A stretch of DNA of 64,000 bases from Nocardia rhamnosiphila NBRC 108938. GTDB lineage: Bacteria; Actinomycetota; Actinomycetes; Mycobacteriales; Mycobacteriaceae. Below are positions 8,465 to 17,480 of the stretch, in pieces. Within the stretch, counting starts at the first letter, position 1. Each line of letters starts with the position of its first letter. The translations under genes and the position numbers were made by a program. The notes below the pieces were generated by a model. The model did not search any database. It was given only the letters and a program-made list of their open reading frames with translations, and was not told the DNA's origin. The stretch is from NCBI RefSeq assembly GCF_000720425.1, contig NZ_JOAJ01000001.1, positions 806,001-870,000 on the forward strand, in the 5' to 3' direction.

Positions 8465-9205
8465 TCAGCGGTGGGCGTCGAGCCAGTCCCGGTAGTGCGT
8501 GGGAGCCAGGTGCGCGTCCGGTCCGGCGAGGAGTTCGTCGCCGGTGATCGCGGCGAACATACCGGCGGTGTCGTCGGTGACGACGATCCGGTCGTCGTGC
8601 CGGGCGAGCAGGGTCATCCGGCCGATTTCGTCGAGCGGGAACACATCGGGTCCCGCGACATTGCGGATACCCTGCAGGGGCGTGCCCAGCGCGACGCCCA
8701 CCACCGCGTCGACGACATCCGCGGCGGCCATCGGCTGCAGCCGGGTGGCGGGCAGCCGGACGACGGTGTCATCGGCGGACCAGGACATCACCGCGTCCAT
8801 GAACTCGAAGAACTGGGTGGCGCGCACGATCGAATATGGTGTGGGGCCTTTCCTGAGCAACTCCTCCTGCAGCGTCTTGGCCCGGTAGTAGTCCAGTTGC
8901 GGTACCTGGTCCACGCCGACGATCGACAGCACCACCTGGTGCTTCACCCCGGCACGGTCCCCGGCGCCGAGCAGGTTGTCCATCGCGGTGCGGAAGAAAT
9001 CCAGTGCGGCGTCGTCGAAGGTCGGGGAGTTGGCCAGCCCGACCACCACGTCGGCGCCCGCCACCGCCTGATCGAGGCCCTCGCCGCTGACAAGGTCCAC
9101 GCCGGTGGACGGCGCGGCGGGTACGGCGTCGTGACCGGCCGCCCGTAGCTTCCGGACGACCTGCGAGCCGATCCGACCGGTGCCGCCGATGACTGTCAGC
9201 TTCAT
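8465..9205 (-). CDS. NmrA-like NAD(P)-binding reductase (atypical SDR)
   Basis: 246 residues from the ATG at 9205 (AAAGGTGAG upstream; an in-frame GTG at 9214 is the alternative). The N-terminal Rossmann motif is VIGGTGRIGSQVV. The body resembles atypical SDRs of the NmrA/HSCARG type: no classical YxxxK catalytic pair, but conserved RATQFFEF and PMAAADVVDAV segments. Such proteins bind NAD(P)H and act as redox-sensing reductases or as isomerases. It stands alone between divergently regulated neighbours, so context gives no substrate. Confidence 0.82.
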   Translation of the reverse strand: MKLTVIGGTGRIGSQVVRKLRAAGHDAVPAAPSTGVDLVSGEGLDQAVAGADVVVGLANSPTFDDAALDFFRTAMDNLLGAGDRAGVKHQVVLSIVGVDQVPQLDYYRAKTLQEELLRKGPTPYSIVRATQFFEFMDAVMSWSADDTVVRLPATRLQPMAAADVVDAVVGVALGTPLQGIRNVAGPDVFPLDEIGRMTLLARHDDRIVVTDDTAGMFAAITGDELLAGPDAHLAPTHYRDWLDAHR

Positions 9206-9434
9206 GGTGCTCACCTTTCACCGCCTGCCGCCGGGCAGGGCGGGGTTCAGAGAGTTCGATGTGCACTGAAATGTCGAGAGGTGCTCCACTGCGGCCGTCC
9301 GCGGCCGGCGTCGTGACCGGCCGTGCGAACCAGGTGATCACTGTGCTGCTGTTCCAGCATCGCATCAGTGATTCCGGCGACCGCGGCCCGGCCACCGGAA
9401 TAGATGATTTCGAGACCTGCGCGGCTCGCCGGGA

Positions 9435-10358
9435 TCAGGTGGTGAGTCGCGCGTCCGGCATCAGGCGCGTGATCGACAGATCTCGATGGGCGATCCCGGG
9501 ACCGTGCTCGTGCACCGGACGCAGCGCCTCGATGACGTTGACGCAGGTCAGATGGTCTGCCGGATGAAGCCCTTCGGTGAAGCGGAAGCGGACGTTGGCG
9601 GTGCCCCGCGCCGTATCGGTCGTGGTGACCAGCTGATAGCGCAGCGGCGCCCGATCCTCGCTGGTGGTGGCCCAGATGGAGCGATAACTCAGCCCGGGCC
9701 CCAGCCCCCGGTCGACGATCACCTTCTGGACGGCACCGGAACCGTCGGTGATCACCTCCACGGTGCTGCTCGGCGTCTCGGCCGCACCGGCGGCGCTGTG
9801 GAACACCGCGTCATCGAGGACACGCAGCCCCGCCGTGTAGTAGCCGTCGACCGCGGCGGCGCCGGCGACCGCGGCCTCGGACCCGGTGGCCCCGATACCG
9901 ATATCGTGCCGATCCCCCCACGGGTACACCCCGGCCTCGGGAAAATCGAGCTCCTCGACCAGTTCCACCCGCCGGATCCCCCGGGTCACCTCCGTCAGTG
10001 ATCGGATGAGCCGGGCCGGAATCGTGGCCTGGAAGGCCCCGGTGGCGTGGAAGGTGGATTGCCCGGTGCGGCAGGCATCCAGCAGTTCGGCCGGCGGGAG
10101 GTGGCCGTCCAGCGGCGCCGTGGATATCACGTCGTAGCCGTCGCTCAGGAGCTCCGGTAGCACGCTGCCCGGTGTGTCCGCGGCGATCTCGGCGAACGTC
10201 GGCACGTAGACGACGCACGCCGTGCCCTCGGGCGGGGACTGCAGGGTTTCGATCCGCGCGGATACCTCGAGGTGTGCTCGCGCGCGGATCCGGTCGGCGA
10301 TCCGGTCGGCGAAGGGGCCGGCGCCGAGCACCGCGACCGCGAGCGTGGGTGAACTCAT
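9435..10358 (-). CDS. Dihydrodipicolinate-reductase-like NAD(P)-binding protein (second of tandem pair)
   Basis: 307 residues. It begins with a Rossmann-type strand and glycine loop (LAVAVLGAGPFADRIADRI) and continues with a DapB-like oxidoreductase domain. The start ATG overlaps the stop of the upstream gene (ATGA), so the two are translationally coupled. It is shorter and more divergent than its partner and probably forms a heteromer with it or reduces a related intermediate. DapB itself is usually about 245-270 residues, and the lysine-pathway signature is not obvious. A role in lysine synthesis is therefore unlikely; the substrate is unknown. Confidence 0.65.
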   Translation of the reverse strand: MSSPTLAVAVLGAGPFADRIADRIRARAHLEVSARIETLQSPPEGTACVVYVPTFAEIAADTPGSVLPELLSDGYDVISTAPLDGHLPPAELLDACRTGQSTFHATGAFQATIPARLIRSLTEVTRGIRRVELVEELDFPEAGVYPWGDRHDIGIGATGSEAAVAGAAAVDGYYTAGLRVLDDAVFHSAAGAAETPSSTVEVITDGSGAVQKVIVDRGLGPGLSYRSIWATTSEDRAPLRYQLVTTTDTARGTANVRFRFTEGLHPADHLTCVNVIEALRPVHEHGPGIAHRDLSITRLMPDARLTT

Positions 10359-11644
10359 GACGACTCCAGAAGGTAGTGAGGACGTAGGTCCGGCATGACC
10401 ACACCGGGAGGTGCGGCACACAACTCGGGAACCACGCCCAGCATTGCGGCGACCGAGATATCGGTAACAGCGGACCAATCTCCGCTATAGGCCTCGTCGT
10501 CCATTTCGTTACGCATCTCGACGACACCCGGGTTGCCGTCGAGGGTGATCACATGGCCGCCGGCCGCGCTGCTCGGATGATCCTGTCCCAGATGGGCATT
10601 GCCGGCCCCGACGTGCCAGCACTCCTCGTTGGTCATGAAGAGATCGTCACCGATGTATCCCCGGTAGGTCATATGGATCGCGCCCACGGTGCCGGGTTCG
10701 ATGACGGTGCCGCCGGCCCGCACCCGGACGCGCGCCGGAACCGGGTAGAGGTGGCGAACGACTCGGACCGCATCCGACCCGACCCCGTACAACGCGTGCG
10801 CGACATTGCCCAGCACGGCATCGAAGTAGAAATGCTGCATCAGTCCGATCGCGTGGTCGGAGTCCACTGCCGCCAACGGCATTCCGAATCCGAGACTTTC
10901 CAGTCCGCCCCACATACCGTCGGGCGCGGCGGACAGGTCGCCGACCTCCAGGAAGCGCACCTCGTGTACCTCGTCGAGCGTTCCGGCCAGGCGGAGCAAC
11001 AGTTGTTCGACCATGAGGCCCGGATGCAATCCGGTGCCGTGCAGCGAGACCCCACCGGCGAGGCAGGCCCGTTGGAGTCGGCTGCCCGGTTTCCGCCGCG
11101 GGATCGCCCGGTCGACGACAGGGGCGGCCAGCAGCTCCAGCGCGGGGCGGATCGGGCGCGCGAGAGACGAGTCCACGGCGCGCATACCCCACCGTAAAGC
11201 CTGAAGCGCGTGGCGCAACCGGGGACCGAACGCGTTACCGGTGACCTTCATATCCGCCACTGTCCGCAGCACTGAGAGCGGGGACCGCGAGGCGGACAAC
11301 CAGGTCGGCATGGACGGATTGTGATAGGAGGCCGCCGACACCACGTTCTTGCCCGATTCGAGCAGCGCGACGACATCGTCGTCGGCGCCCTGGATCAGCG
11401 CCGGAGTGGTCGGCGTGTGGACGACACAGTCGGCGTCGAGGGCCAAGATCTCGGCGGCCGAGGTCGTCGCGGCGACCCCCACCGGCGCCAGGCCGGCCAG
11501 TTCACCGATGTCCTTGCCGTTCTTGTGCGGACTGAACACCTTGACTCCGACGACCTCGAAATCGGGTGATTCGAGGGCGGTGCGCAGGGCCCGCCCGCCC
11601 ATGTCGCCGGGGCCCCAGATGATCAGTCGATATGGACCAGTCAC
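10355..11644 (-). CDS. Dihydrodipicolinate-reductase-like protein (first of tandem pair)
   Basis: 429 residues from the GTG at 11644, preceded by AAGGAG at six bases. The N-terminal cofactor motif is IIWGPGDMGGRAL; the next 100 residues match the Rossmann half of DapB and 2,4-diaminopentanoate-dehydrogenase-like proteins (DADCVVHTPTTPAL is the usual strand-loop). The C-terminal part carries HGTGLHPGLM, a conserved segment of this family. Mycobacterial relatives are annotated as dihydrodipicolinate reductases without proof. It is the first gene of a coupled pair. Confidence 0.78.
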   Translation of the reverse strand: MTGPYRLIIWGPGDMGGRALRTALESPDFEVVGVKVFSPHKNGKDIGELAGLAPVGVAATTSAAEILALDADCVVHTPTTPALIQGADDDVVALLESGKNVVSAASYHNPSMPTWLSASRSPLSVLRTVADMKVTGNAFGPRLRHALQALRWGMRAVDSSLARPIRPALELLAAPVVDRAIPRRKPGSRLQRACLAGGVSLHGTGLHPGLMVEQLLLRLAGTLDEVHEVRFLEVGDLSAAPDGMWGGLESLGFGMPLAAVDSDHAIGLMQHFYFDAVLGNVAHALYGVGSDAVRVVRHLYPVPARVRVRAGGTVIEPGTVGAIHMTYRGYIGDDLFMTNEECWHVGAGNAHLGQDHPSSAAGGHVITLDGNPGVVEMRNEMDDEAYSGDWSAVTDISVAAMLGVVPELCAAPPGVVMPDLRPHYLLESS

Positions 11645-11832
11645 AACCGTCTCCTTGCCGCCGCTCGCGGACTTTCTAACACACCGGCTGATGTGACACG
11701 CCAGTTCTGTGTGGCGTGGGCTCGGTGATATCGAAAATATCCACAGTACGAGGGGATTCTGCGTGATGTGGCAGCCGGATGTGACCCGTCGTTCATCTTT
11801 CGCGCGACGTCCGAGACCCGGTGGGGACGTGA
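11645..11832. promoter_or_regulatory. Probable promoter region of the DapB-like pair
   Basis: 188 bp with a small inverted repeat CACGCCA/TGGCGTG (11697-11703 and 11712-11718) and AT-richer patches around 11670-11680 that could hold a minus-strand -10 box. No gene is seen. The assignment rests on position only. Confidence 0.3.
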
Positions 11833-12669
11833 TCAGAGCGGGCCCGCGGTGGTGTGGGTTCCGGTGCGGAAGGCCGCGAAGGAAGCGTCGAGTTCGCCGG
11901 TGGCGCTGCACATCACCTGGGTGCGGTTCTCCAGGTCGAGCGCATGACGCAGACTCGGGGCGTCCACGGTCTGCCACATCGTCTCTTTCGTCATCCACAC
12001 CGCGAGCGGGGAATTGCGGGCGATCTCCTCCGCTTTGGCGACGGCGCGTGCGAGCAGCTCGCCGGACTCGACGACCTCGAGTACCAGCCCGATCCGCGCG
12101 GCCTCCTCGGCGTCGAAAACACGTCCGGTGAGCAGCAGTTCGGCCGAGCGCGCGGCGCCGACGAGTCGCGGCAGATGGTAGCTGGTACCCATATCGCACG
12201 CCGAGATTCCGTGCCGGATGAACACCGCGCCGAAGCCGGCGCCGCGGGCCGCGTAGCGGATATCGCAGGCCAGCGCCAGCGCGAACCCGCCGCCGACCGC
12301 CGCCCCGTCGACGGCGGCGATCACCGGCTGGCGCAGCCGGTGGATCTTCTCGAACGCCGAGGCCATCAGCTCCTGCGCGGCGTAGATCCGGGCGACCGGG
12401 GAGTGGACCGCGCCCAGCAGCGCCGCGGCCGGGGTGGCCCCGGTGGCGGTGAAGTCCTCCGGCTGCGCCTTCAGGTCGGCGCCGGCGCAGAACGCGCCGG
12501 CGGCGCCGGTGATGACGAGTGCCCGGACCTCCGGATTGCCGTTGATCTCGTCGAGCACGGTGTGCAGTTCGGCGACCGTCTGATTATCGAGCGCATTGCG
12601 CCGGTGCGGGCGGTCGATCGTCAGCACCACAACCCCGGAGGGCAGGTATTCGGTGGACAGCGCGGACAC
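11833..12669 (-). CDS. Enoyl-CoA hydratase/isomerase family protein
   Basis: 278 residues. The crotonase oxyanion-hole segments are clear: GAAGAFCAGADLKAQ and AAVDGAAVGGGFALALACDIR. The GTG start at 12669 is preceded by AAGGAG at five to six bases. It adds water to, or isomerises, 2-enoyl-CoA in the cytosol. It follows an SDR by 22 bp on the same strand, so the two probably form a beta-oxidation-like pair in one operon. Exact chain-length preference cannot be read from sequence. Confidence 0.88.
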   Translation of the reverse strand: MSALSTEYLPSGVVVLTIDRPHRRNALDNQTVAELHTVLDEINGNPEVRALVITGAAGAFCAGADLKAQPEDFTATGATPAAALLGAVHSPVARIYAAQELMASAFEKIHRLRQPVIAAVDGAAVGGGFALALACDIRYAARGAGFGAVFIRHGISACDMGTSYHLPRLVGAARSAELLLTGRVFDAEEAARIGLVLEVVESGELLARAVAKAEEIARNSPLAVWMTKETMWQTVDAPSLRHALDLENRTQVMCSATGELDASFAAFRTGTHTTAGPL

Positions 12670-12690
12670 GGGAACTCCTTCGGCTCGGGT

Positions 12691-13461
12691 TCAGCGGGCG
12701 ACGGTACCGCCGTCGACCAGGAAGGTCTGACCGGTAACGAAACTGCCGGCGTCCGAACACAGCAGGAGCGCGGTGCCGACCATCTCGTCGGGTTCGGCGA
12801 TCCGGCCCAGCAGTGTGGCTCCGGCCATGGCCGCGACGAATTCCGGCGGATTCTTGCGGACCATATCGGTGTCGACGGCGCCGGGGGCCATGGCGTTCAC
12901 CCGGATGCCGTCGGCGGCGAATTCGGCGGCCATGGAGCGGGTGAACGACAGCAGCGCGGCCTTGCCCGCCGCGTACATCGACAGCGCGGGCGCGAACTGC
13001 AGGGCCGCGACCGAGCCGAGATTCAATACCGCCGCGTGTTCGCTGGCCCGCAGATACGGCAGGGCCGCCTGGACCAGGAACAGCGGTCCCTGCACATTGA
13101 CGCCGAAGGATTTCTCGACCGCCGCGGGTTCCATGGTCGCCAACGGCTGGGCGAGGGCGTTGGCCGCGTTGTTGACGACGATATCGATCCCGCCGAAGGT
13201 GTCGGCAGCGGTCTGCACCAGCGCGTGTAGGGCTTCGACATCACCCAGGTGGGTCGGTACGCCGATCGCGTCCGCGCCGAGTTCCCGCAGCCGGGCGGCG
13301 GCCTGCTCGCACGCATCCGGTTTACGGCTTGCCACCACGAGTCGTGCGCCCGCGCAAGCGAATCCCTCGGCGATGGCGAGCCCGATGCCCCGGGTGCCGC
13401 CGGTGACGATCGCGGTCCGCCCGCTCAGGTCGAACAACTTCTGAAAGGAGTTGCTGTCCAC
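12691..13461 (-). CDS. Classical short-chain dehydrogenase/reductase
   Basis: 256 residues with all classical SDR marks: TGGTRGIG at 20-27 for cofactor, NNAAN near 98-102, catalytic S150, Y163 and K167 (YAAGK), and the C-terminal LVDGG. GTG start at 13461 with GAAAGG upstream. It is the first gene of the unit that runs into the enoyl-CoA hydratase and perhaps the DapB-like pair, which suggests oxidation of a 3-hydroxyacyl-CoA or an alcohol. The TetR gene upstream is co-oriented and may control it. Confidence 0.9.
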   Translation of the reverse strand: MDSNSFQKLFDLSGRTAIVTGGTRGIGLAIAEGFACAGARLVVASRKPDACEQAAARLRELGADAIGVPTHLGDVEALHALVQTAADTFGGIDIVVNNAANALAQPLATMEPAAVEKSFGVNVQGPLFLVQAALPYLRASEHAAVLNLGSVAALQFAPALSMYAAGKAALLSFTRSMAAEFAADGIRVNAMAPGAVDTDMVRKNPPEFVAAMAGATLLGRIAEPDEMVGTALLLCSDAGSFVTGQTFLVDGGTVAR

Positions 13462-13629
13462 TGGATCAACCTTTCGATCGGCGGGCCGCGACCCGCTCGG
13501 CGGCCATAGGGTTCGCTACGGCCGCAGGCATTTGTATCAGTACTCGGATCGGTGCCGAACGAGCGGTCCCGGTCGGTGCGACCGCGCGACGAGCGGCTTC
13601 CCACCTGGCCCCGCGGTGCCGTGCCCGGT

Positions 13630-14217
13630 TCACCACACGAGCCGCGCGAGATAGCGGCGGGAGTACTCGCGTACCGCAGCCGGATCCGAGATGTCCAGCT
13701 GCCCTTCGGGATTCAGCAGCAGCGACAACGTGAGCCGGACCAGTAGTTCGGAGACGGCCCGGAGGTCCGCCTCCGGCATCGTCACACCGCTCCGGCGCAG
13801 TGTCCCCGCGACCCGGTCACCCGCCTCCGCGAGGGACAGACCCCGCGGCCGTCCGGCGGGCCCCAGCAGCAGTTCCGGTTCGCTGGTCAGGATGCGCCGG
13901 GCCAGCGGTGACCGTTCCAGGAGTTCGAAGAAGAGGGTGAAGCATTCGGCCACTGCTTCGCCGGGTTCGCGGCCCGCGGCCGCCTTGGCCAATTGTTCGA
14001 GCAGTTCGTCGGTCTCACGCAGGACGAGGAGTTCGAACAGTGCGTCCTTGGTGGGGAATCGCCGGTAGAGCGTCCGGCGGCTGATCCCGGCGCGGAGGGC
14101 GATATCGTCCATGGTGGCGCGCCGGACGCCGTACTGTTCGAACTCCGATCGGGCGGCGGACAGGATCCGCTGGACCTGTGGATCGGTCCGGCTCTCGGTA
14201 GCCGTGTCGGGGGTCAT
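13630..14217 (-). CDS. TetR/AcrR-family transcriptional regulator
   Basis: 195 residues. The N-terminal helix-turn-helix is clear (ATMDDIALRAGISRRTLYRR, about residues 35-54), followed by FPTKDALFE. The C-terminal ligand domain is diverged. The start ATG at 14217 has AGGGT upstream. It lies between the SDR/hydratase unit and the MpaB-like oxygenase, all on the minus strand, so it may regulate one or both. I see no obvious palindrome nearby. Confidence 0.88.
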   Translation of the reverse strand: MTPDTATESRTDPQVQRILSAARSEFEQYGVRRATMDDIALRAGISRRTLYRRFPTKDALFELLVLRETDELLEQLAKAAAGREPGEAVAECFTLFFELLERSPLARRILTSEPELLLGPAGRPRGLSLAEAGDRVAGTLRRSGVTMPEADLRAVSELLVRLTLSLLLNPEGQLDISDPAAVREYSRRYLARLVW

Positions 14218-14275
14218 CGGACCCTGCCGGAAGAACAGGCGGCCGGCCGGTGCGTACCGTGCCCGGGTCCCGGCT

Positions 14276-15196
14276 TCATCGTGCTGGCTTTCCGTTGTGG
14301 ATCCGGCGCGGGTCGACTCCGGCGCGTTCCCACGCCCGCGCCGCCCAGGGCGTGTACAGCACCCGTACCGGGAGCCGGTTGAACAGTGGATTCGCGGCCC
14401 GCACGACAGCCGCGAAACGCTGGAACCGTCGCTCCGCCCGTTCGTTCCAGGGCAGTGCGCAGACCTCGCGCATCTCCTGGGGTAGGGTTCCGATCAAGAC
14501 CGTCCGCAGGACGGCATCGATCGGTGCGGCGACGATCCGCCACAGCGGCCGGGGGAGCCATCCGGGGCCGGGAATCCCCTTGCGGAGGTAACCGGTCGCG
14601 TACCAGATGGTGCGGGTGCGGACGAACCGGCCCAGCATCGACTCCCAATACGCCTGGAATTCCTCGTAGGTCTGCGGTTGATTACGGGCACTCACCCCGT
14701 AAAGCTGATACCAGACCTTGCCTTCCTCGAAGATCTGGACCTTCTCCTCGTGGGACAGCCGCCGGATGAACGTATCCGTGATGTAGAGGACCTGGTCGAC
14801 GAACGTGGCGTGGGCCCAGTAGAACAGCTCCGGGTTGAGCGCGTGATAGCGCGAACCGTCGCTGATGGTGCCCTTGATGGACCCGTGGAAGTCCCGCACC
14901 CGCCGGCCCCAGTCGTGTGGGTCCTCGCTGTAGACGGTCTGCATGATGGGCGGGGCGCTGCGCCGGGCGCGGCCGAGGAAATCGCTGAAGATCACCGAAT
15001 GGTCCTCGACGCCCTGCGCGAGTTGCTCGATGCAGTTCTCGGTACCCGCGAGCCGCTGGAAGCCGAGTAGGTTGCGGACATCGCCGTGGAACTTCCAGAC
15101 CAGCGAATCGGGCCCGAGCCGGAGCCGCGGTTCGGCGGTCTCGTGGACCGGCATCGGCAGGCCCTCGCGGATTCCCGCGTCGGATTCGGTGGTCAC
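14276..15196 (-). CDS. DUF2236 / MpaB-family oxygenase-like protein
   Basis: 306 residues from the GTG at 15196, which has an excellent GGAGG site; an ATG farther upstream lacks one. The protein has the pattern of the DUF2236 family (MpaB, latex-clearing-protein-like): GVEDHSVIFSDFLGRARRS, then DFHGSIKGTISDG, then YHALNPELFYWAHATFVD. The histidines and Arg in these blocks correspond to haem-binding and catalytic positions in the Lcp-like oxygenases. A role in oxidative cleavage of an isoprenoid or lipid is plausible but not shown. Confidence 0.8.
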   Translation of the reverse strand: MTTESDAGIREGLPMPVHETAEPRLRLGPDSLVWKFHGDVRNLLGFQRLAGTENCIEQLAQGVEDHSVIFSDFLGRARRSAPPIMQTVYSEDPHDWGRRVRDFHGSIKGTISDGSRYHALNPELFYWAHATFVDQVLYITDTFIRRLSHEEKVQIFEEGKVWYQLYGVSARNQPQTYEEFQAYWESMLGRFVRTRTIWYATGYLRKGIPGPGWLPRPLWRIVAAPIDAVLRTVLIGTLPQEMREVCALPWNERAERRFQRFAAVVRAANPLFNRLPVRVLYTPWAARAWERAGVDPRRIHNGKPAR

Positions 15197-15326
15197 CGGG
15201 CACCTCCGTGGCACTTCGGTCACGGATCATTGGCACAGATCCGTGACTCTGTGCCACCCACCGTAGAACCCCGGCCCGCACGGCACAAGGGGCGGATCGC
15301 CCTCGATACCGTGCGGGCCGGAGCGG

Positions 15327-15569
15327 CTACGCGGTTTCGGCTCCCGAACCCAGCCGGGGGAAGGGCTCGGTGGAGAACACGACCTCCACGGCCACCTCGA
15401 AGTACGCCGCGATCCGCAGCGCCAGATGCAGGCTGGGACTGTATTCGCCGCGTTCGAGGTAGCCGACGGTCTGGTAGTGGACCCCGAGCGCCTCGGCGAG
15501 CTCGCGTCGCGAGATACCACGTTCGGCGCGCAGCATCGCGATGCGGTTGTAGATGGCCTCAGAAGGCAC
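15327..15569 (-). CDS. Small XRE-family (Cro/CI-type) regulator
   Basis: 80 residues, almost only a helix-turn-helix domain: LRAERGISRRELAEALG then VHYQTVGYLERGEYSPSL. This short form (YozG-like) is frequently the last gene of ABC-2 exporter operons. It overlaps the permease gene by 11 bp. It is likely to autoregulate the operon, perhaps through the palindrome at 17369-17384. Confidence 0.88.
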   Translation of the reverse strand: MPSEAIYNRIAMLRAERGISRRELAEALGVHYQTVGYLERGEYSPSLHLALRIAAYFEVAVEVVFSTEPFPRLGSGAETA

Positions 15570-16410
15570 GCTGCATCGCCTTCTCCCGACGCGCCGCCAT
15601 ACTCGATCCGGACTCGTGCCGTGCCATGCGCCGCAACACTACCGGCGCCACCAGCAGCCCCACGATCGCCCAGCCGCCCAGGACGGCGGCGGTCTCCAGA
15701 TGGCGCCAGGAGCCGCCGATCTCGACCTCGGCCGCCTCGGGTGGTAGCAGCGCCGAGCGCATACCGAGCCCGGCCCAGTACATCGGGAAGGCCTGTCCCA
15801 CACCCTGTAACCAGCCCGGCAGGGCGGTGAGCGGGTAGAAGATCCCGGATATGGCGATGAGCCCCATCAGTGGCATGGTGAGCAGGAAGGAGGCCCGGGC
15901 GCCGTCGAGCACCCCGCCCAGGACCGCGCCGACCGGTAGCGCCGCGAGCAGACCGAGCAGCACGACCCAGCCGAAGGTCGCCCATGCGGCGGTGCTGTCC
16001 AGCGATGAGCCGCCGATGATCACCATGCCGGCCGCCAGGACGACGAGTACCTGCACCAGGACGGATACGGCGGACGCGGTCACCTTGCCGATGAAGTAGC
16101 CGATCATGCCGTGGGGTACGGTCCGGGCCCGGAGTAGAGTGCCGTCCTCACGGTCCAGCACGAGCACATTGGTGAGCGCGTAGAGACCGTTGAAGGCGAT
16201 GATGCTGCCGAGCAGGCCGGGGAGCGCGAGTTCGGCGACGGAGAGGCCGGTGTTTCCGTAGTCGCGATCGCGGAGCAGATAGAGCGCGCCCAATGCGATT
16301 GCCGGGGTGAGGAACTGACCGATCAGATCGGGGGCGTGGGTGTACATCTGACGGAATTCGATCCAGCCGCGGGTGAATCCGGCACGGACCGCGTTGGCGA
16401 CGGGATTCAT
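15559..16410 (-). CDS. ABC-2 type transporter permease
   Basis: 283 residues with six transmembrane helices and the ABC-2 signature region FPLTALPGWLQGVGQAFPMY-like segment (about residues 195-217). It forms the membrane part of an exporter with the ATPase upstream; their genes overlap by 4 bp. Family members export drugs, antibiotics or lipids. Length and topology are normal. Confidence 0.9.
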   Translation of the reverse strand: MNPVANAVRAGFTRGWIEFRQMYTHAPDLIGQFLTPAIALGALYLLRDRDYGNTGLSVAELALPGLLGSIIAFNGLYALTNVLVLDREDGTLLRARTVPHGMIGYFIGKVTASAVSVLVQVLVVLAAGMVIIGGSSLDSTAAWATFGWVVLLGLLAALPVGAVLGGVLDGARASFLLTMPLMGLIAISGIFYPLTALPGWLQGVGQAFPMYWAGLGMRSALLPPEAAEVEIGGSWRHLETAAVLGGWAIVGLLVAPVVLRRMARHESGSSMAARREKAMQRAF

Positions 16411-17336
16411 CGGGTGACCTCCGCGAGAGAGTGGACCGCGCTCGCCGGTTCCCCGGATTCGTAGCGTTGCACCAGGGCCATGTAGGTGTCCTCCAGCGAG
16501 GCGCGGCGCACTTCCAGGTCGCCGATACGGTCGCCGTGCTGTGTGAACAGTCCGTGCACGAATTTCGTCGATTCGGTGGTGGTGTGGACGAAACGTTGTT
16601 CGTCCACGGTCCAGCGGACCTCGGCCGCACCGGCGATCGACCGGGACAGCTCGTCGGCCGACCCGTCGGCGATGATGCGTCCACCCGCCAGGATCAGGAT
16701 CCGATCGGCGATCTTCTCGGCCTCGTCGAGATCATGGGTGGTGAGCAGGACCGTGGTGTCCTCCAGGTCGGACAGGCGATGGACCAGATCGTGGAAATCG
16801 CGACGGGCCGCGGGATCGAATCCGGCGGTGGGTTCGTCCATGAACAGCAGTTCCGGCCGCCCGGCGATGCCGATCGCCACGTCCAGCCGGCGCCGTTGTC
16901 CGCCGGAGAGGGTGGCGATCTCGGCGTCGGCGTGGTCGGTGAGCCCGACCAGTTCGACGAGTTCGCCGGTGTCCCAGGGTTTGCGGACCCGGTCGGTGGA
17001 GTAGGGGCGGTAGAACGCGCCCAGGTGGTCGAGCAGTTCGCGGACCCGCCATTTGGCGTGGTCCCGCCATGATTGCAGGACGACGCCGATACGGGCGCGC
17101 CATAGTTCGTCCCCGTGTTCGGGGTCGGCGCCCAGTACGGCGACGTGTCCGGCCGACCGCTTGCGGAAGCCCTCCAGTATTTCGATGGTGGTGGTCTTGC
17201 CGGCGCCGTTCGGTCCCAGCATGACCAGAACCTCACCGCGGTGTGCCCGGAAGGTCACCTCGTGCAATACGTCGGTGGTGTCGTAGCGCATTCGTAGTTT
17301 CTCGACGTTCAGTACCACGCCGTCGCTCGAAGTCAT
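16407..17336 (-). CDS. ABC transporter ATP-binding protein (DrrA/CcmA type)
   Basis: 309 residues. Walker A GPNGAGKTT at 41-49, signature LSGGQRRR near 150, Walker B LLFMDEPTAGFDPAAR, and the H-loop in LLTTHD. A C-terminal extension of about 90 residues is typical of DrrA-type exporters. ATG at 17336 with GGGAGGA at five bases. It is the first gene of a three-gene operon (ATPase, permease, XRE regulator) read from the promoter at 17371-17399. Confidence 0.93.
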   Translation of the reverse strand: MTSSDGVVLNVEKLRMRYDTTDVLHEVTFRAHRGEVLVMLGPNGAGKTTTIEILEGFRKRSAGHVAVLGADPEHGDELWRARIGVVLQSWRDHAKWRVRELLDHLGAFYRPYSTDRVRKPWDTGELVELVGLTDHADAEIATLSGGQRRRLDVAIGIAGRPELLFMDEPTAGFDPAARRDFHDLVHRLSDLEDTTVLLTTHDLDEAEKIADRILILAGGRIIADGSADELSRSIAGAAEVRWTVDEQRFVHTTTESTKFVHGLFTQHGDRIGDLEVRRASLEDTYMALVQRYESGEPASAVHSLAEVTR

Positions 17337-17368
17337 GAGTCCTCCCGATCATCGACCTTCGATCATTC

Positions 17369-17384
17369 GTAGTATATCTACTAC
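17369..17384. promoter_or_regulatory. Palindromic operator over the ABC operon -10 box
   Basis: GTAGTATATCTACTAC is a near-perfect 16-bp palindrome (14 of 16 positions). It covers the -10 box of the exporter operon, as expected for a repressor site. The XRE protein of the operon is the natural candidate, although GntR/YtrA-type repressors use similar sites. Confidence 0.6.
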
Positions 17385-17399
17385 ATATGAGAGCGGCAA
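17371..17399 (-). promoter_or_regulatory. Sigma-A-type promoter of the ABC exporter operon
   Basis: On the minus strand TTGCCG (17399-17394) and TATACT (17376-17371) are separated by 17 bp. Transcription would begin near 17364, giving a 5' leader of about 28 nt with the ribosome site. The -10 lies within the palindromic operator. Confidence 0.7.
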
Positions 17400-17480
17400 T
17401 GCTTCATGTTCGAGTGACTCGGTGCTGCCGAGTGAATGCCCGGCGTGCCGGGGGCCGCCGGGCCGCGACCGGCGCGGTGC

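Noticed and set aside
11854..13230. A 458-codon plus-strand open frame
   Set aside because: Shadow of the enoyl-CoA hydratase and SDR genes; no motif.
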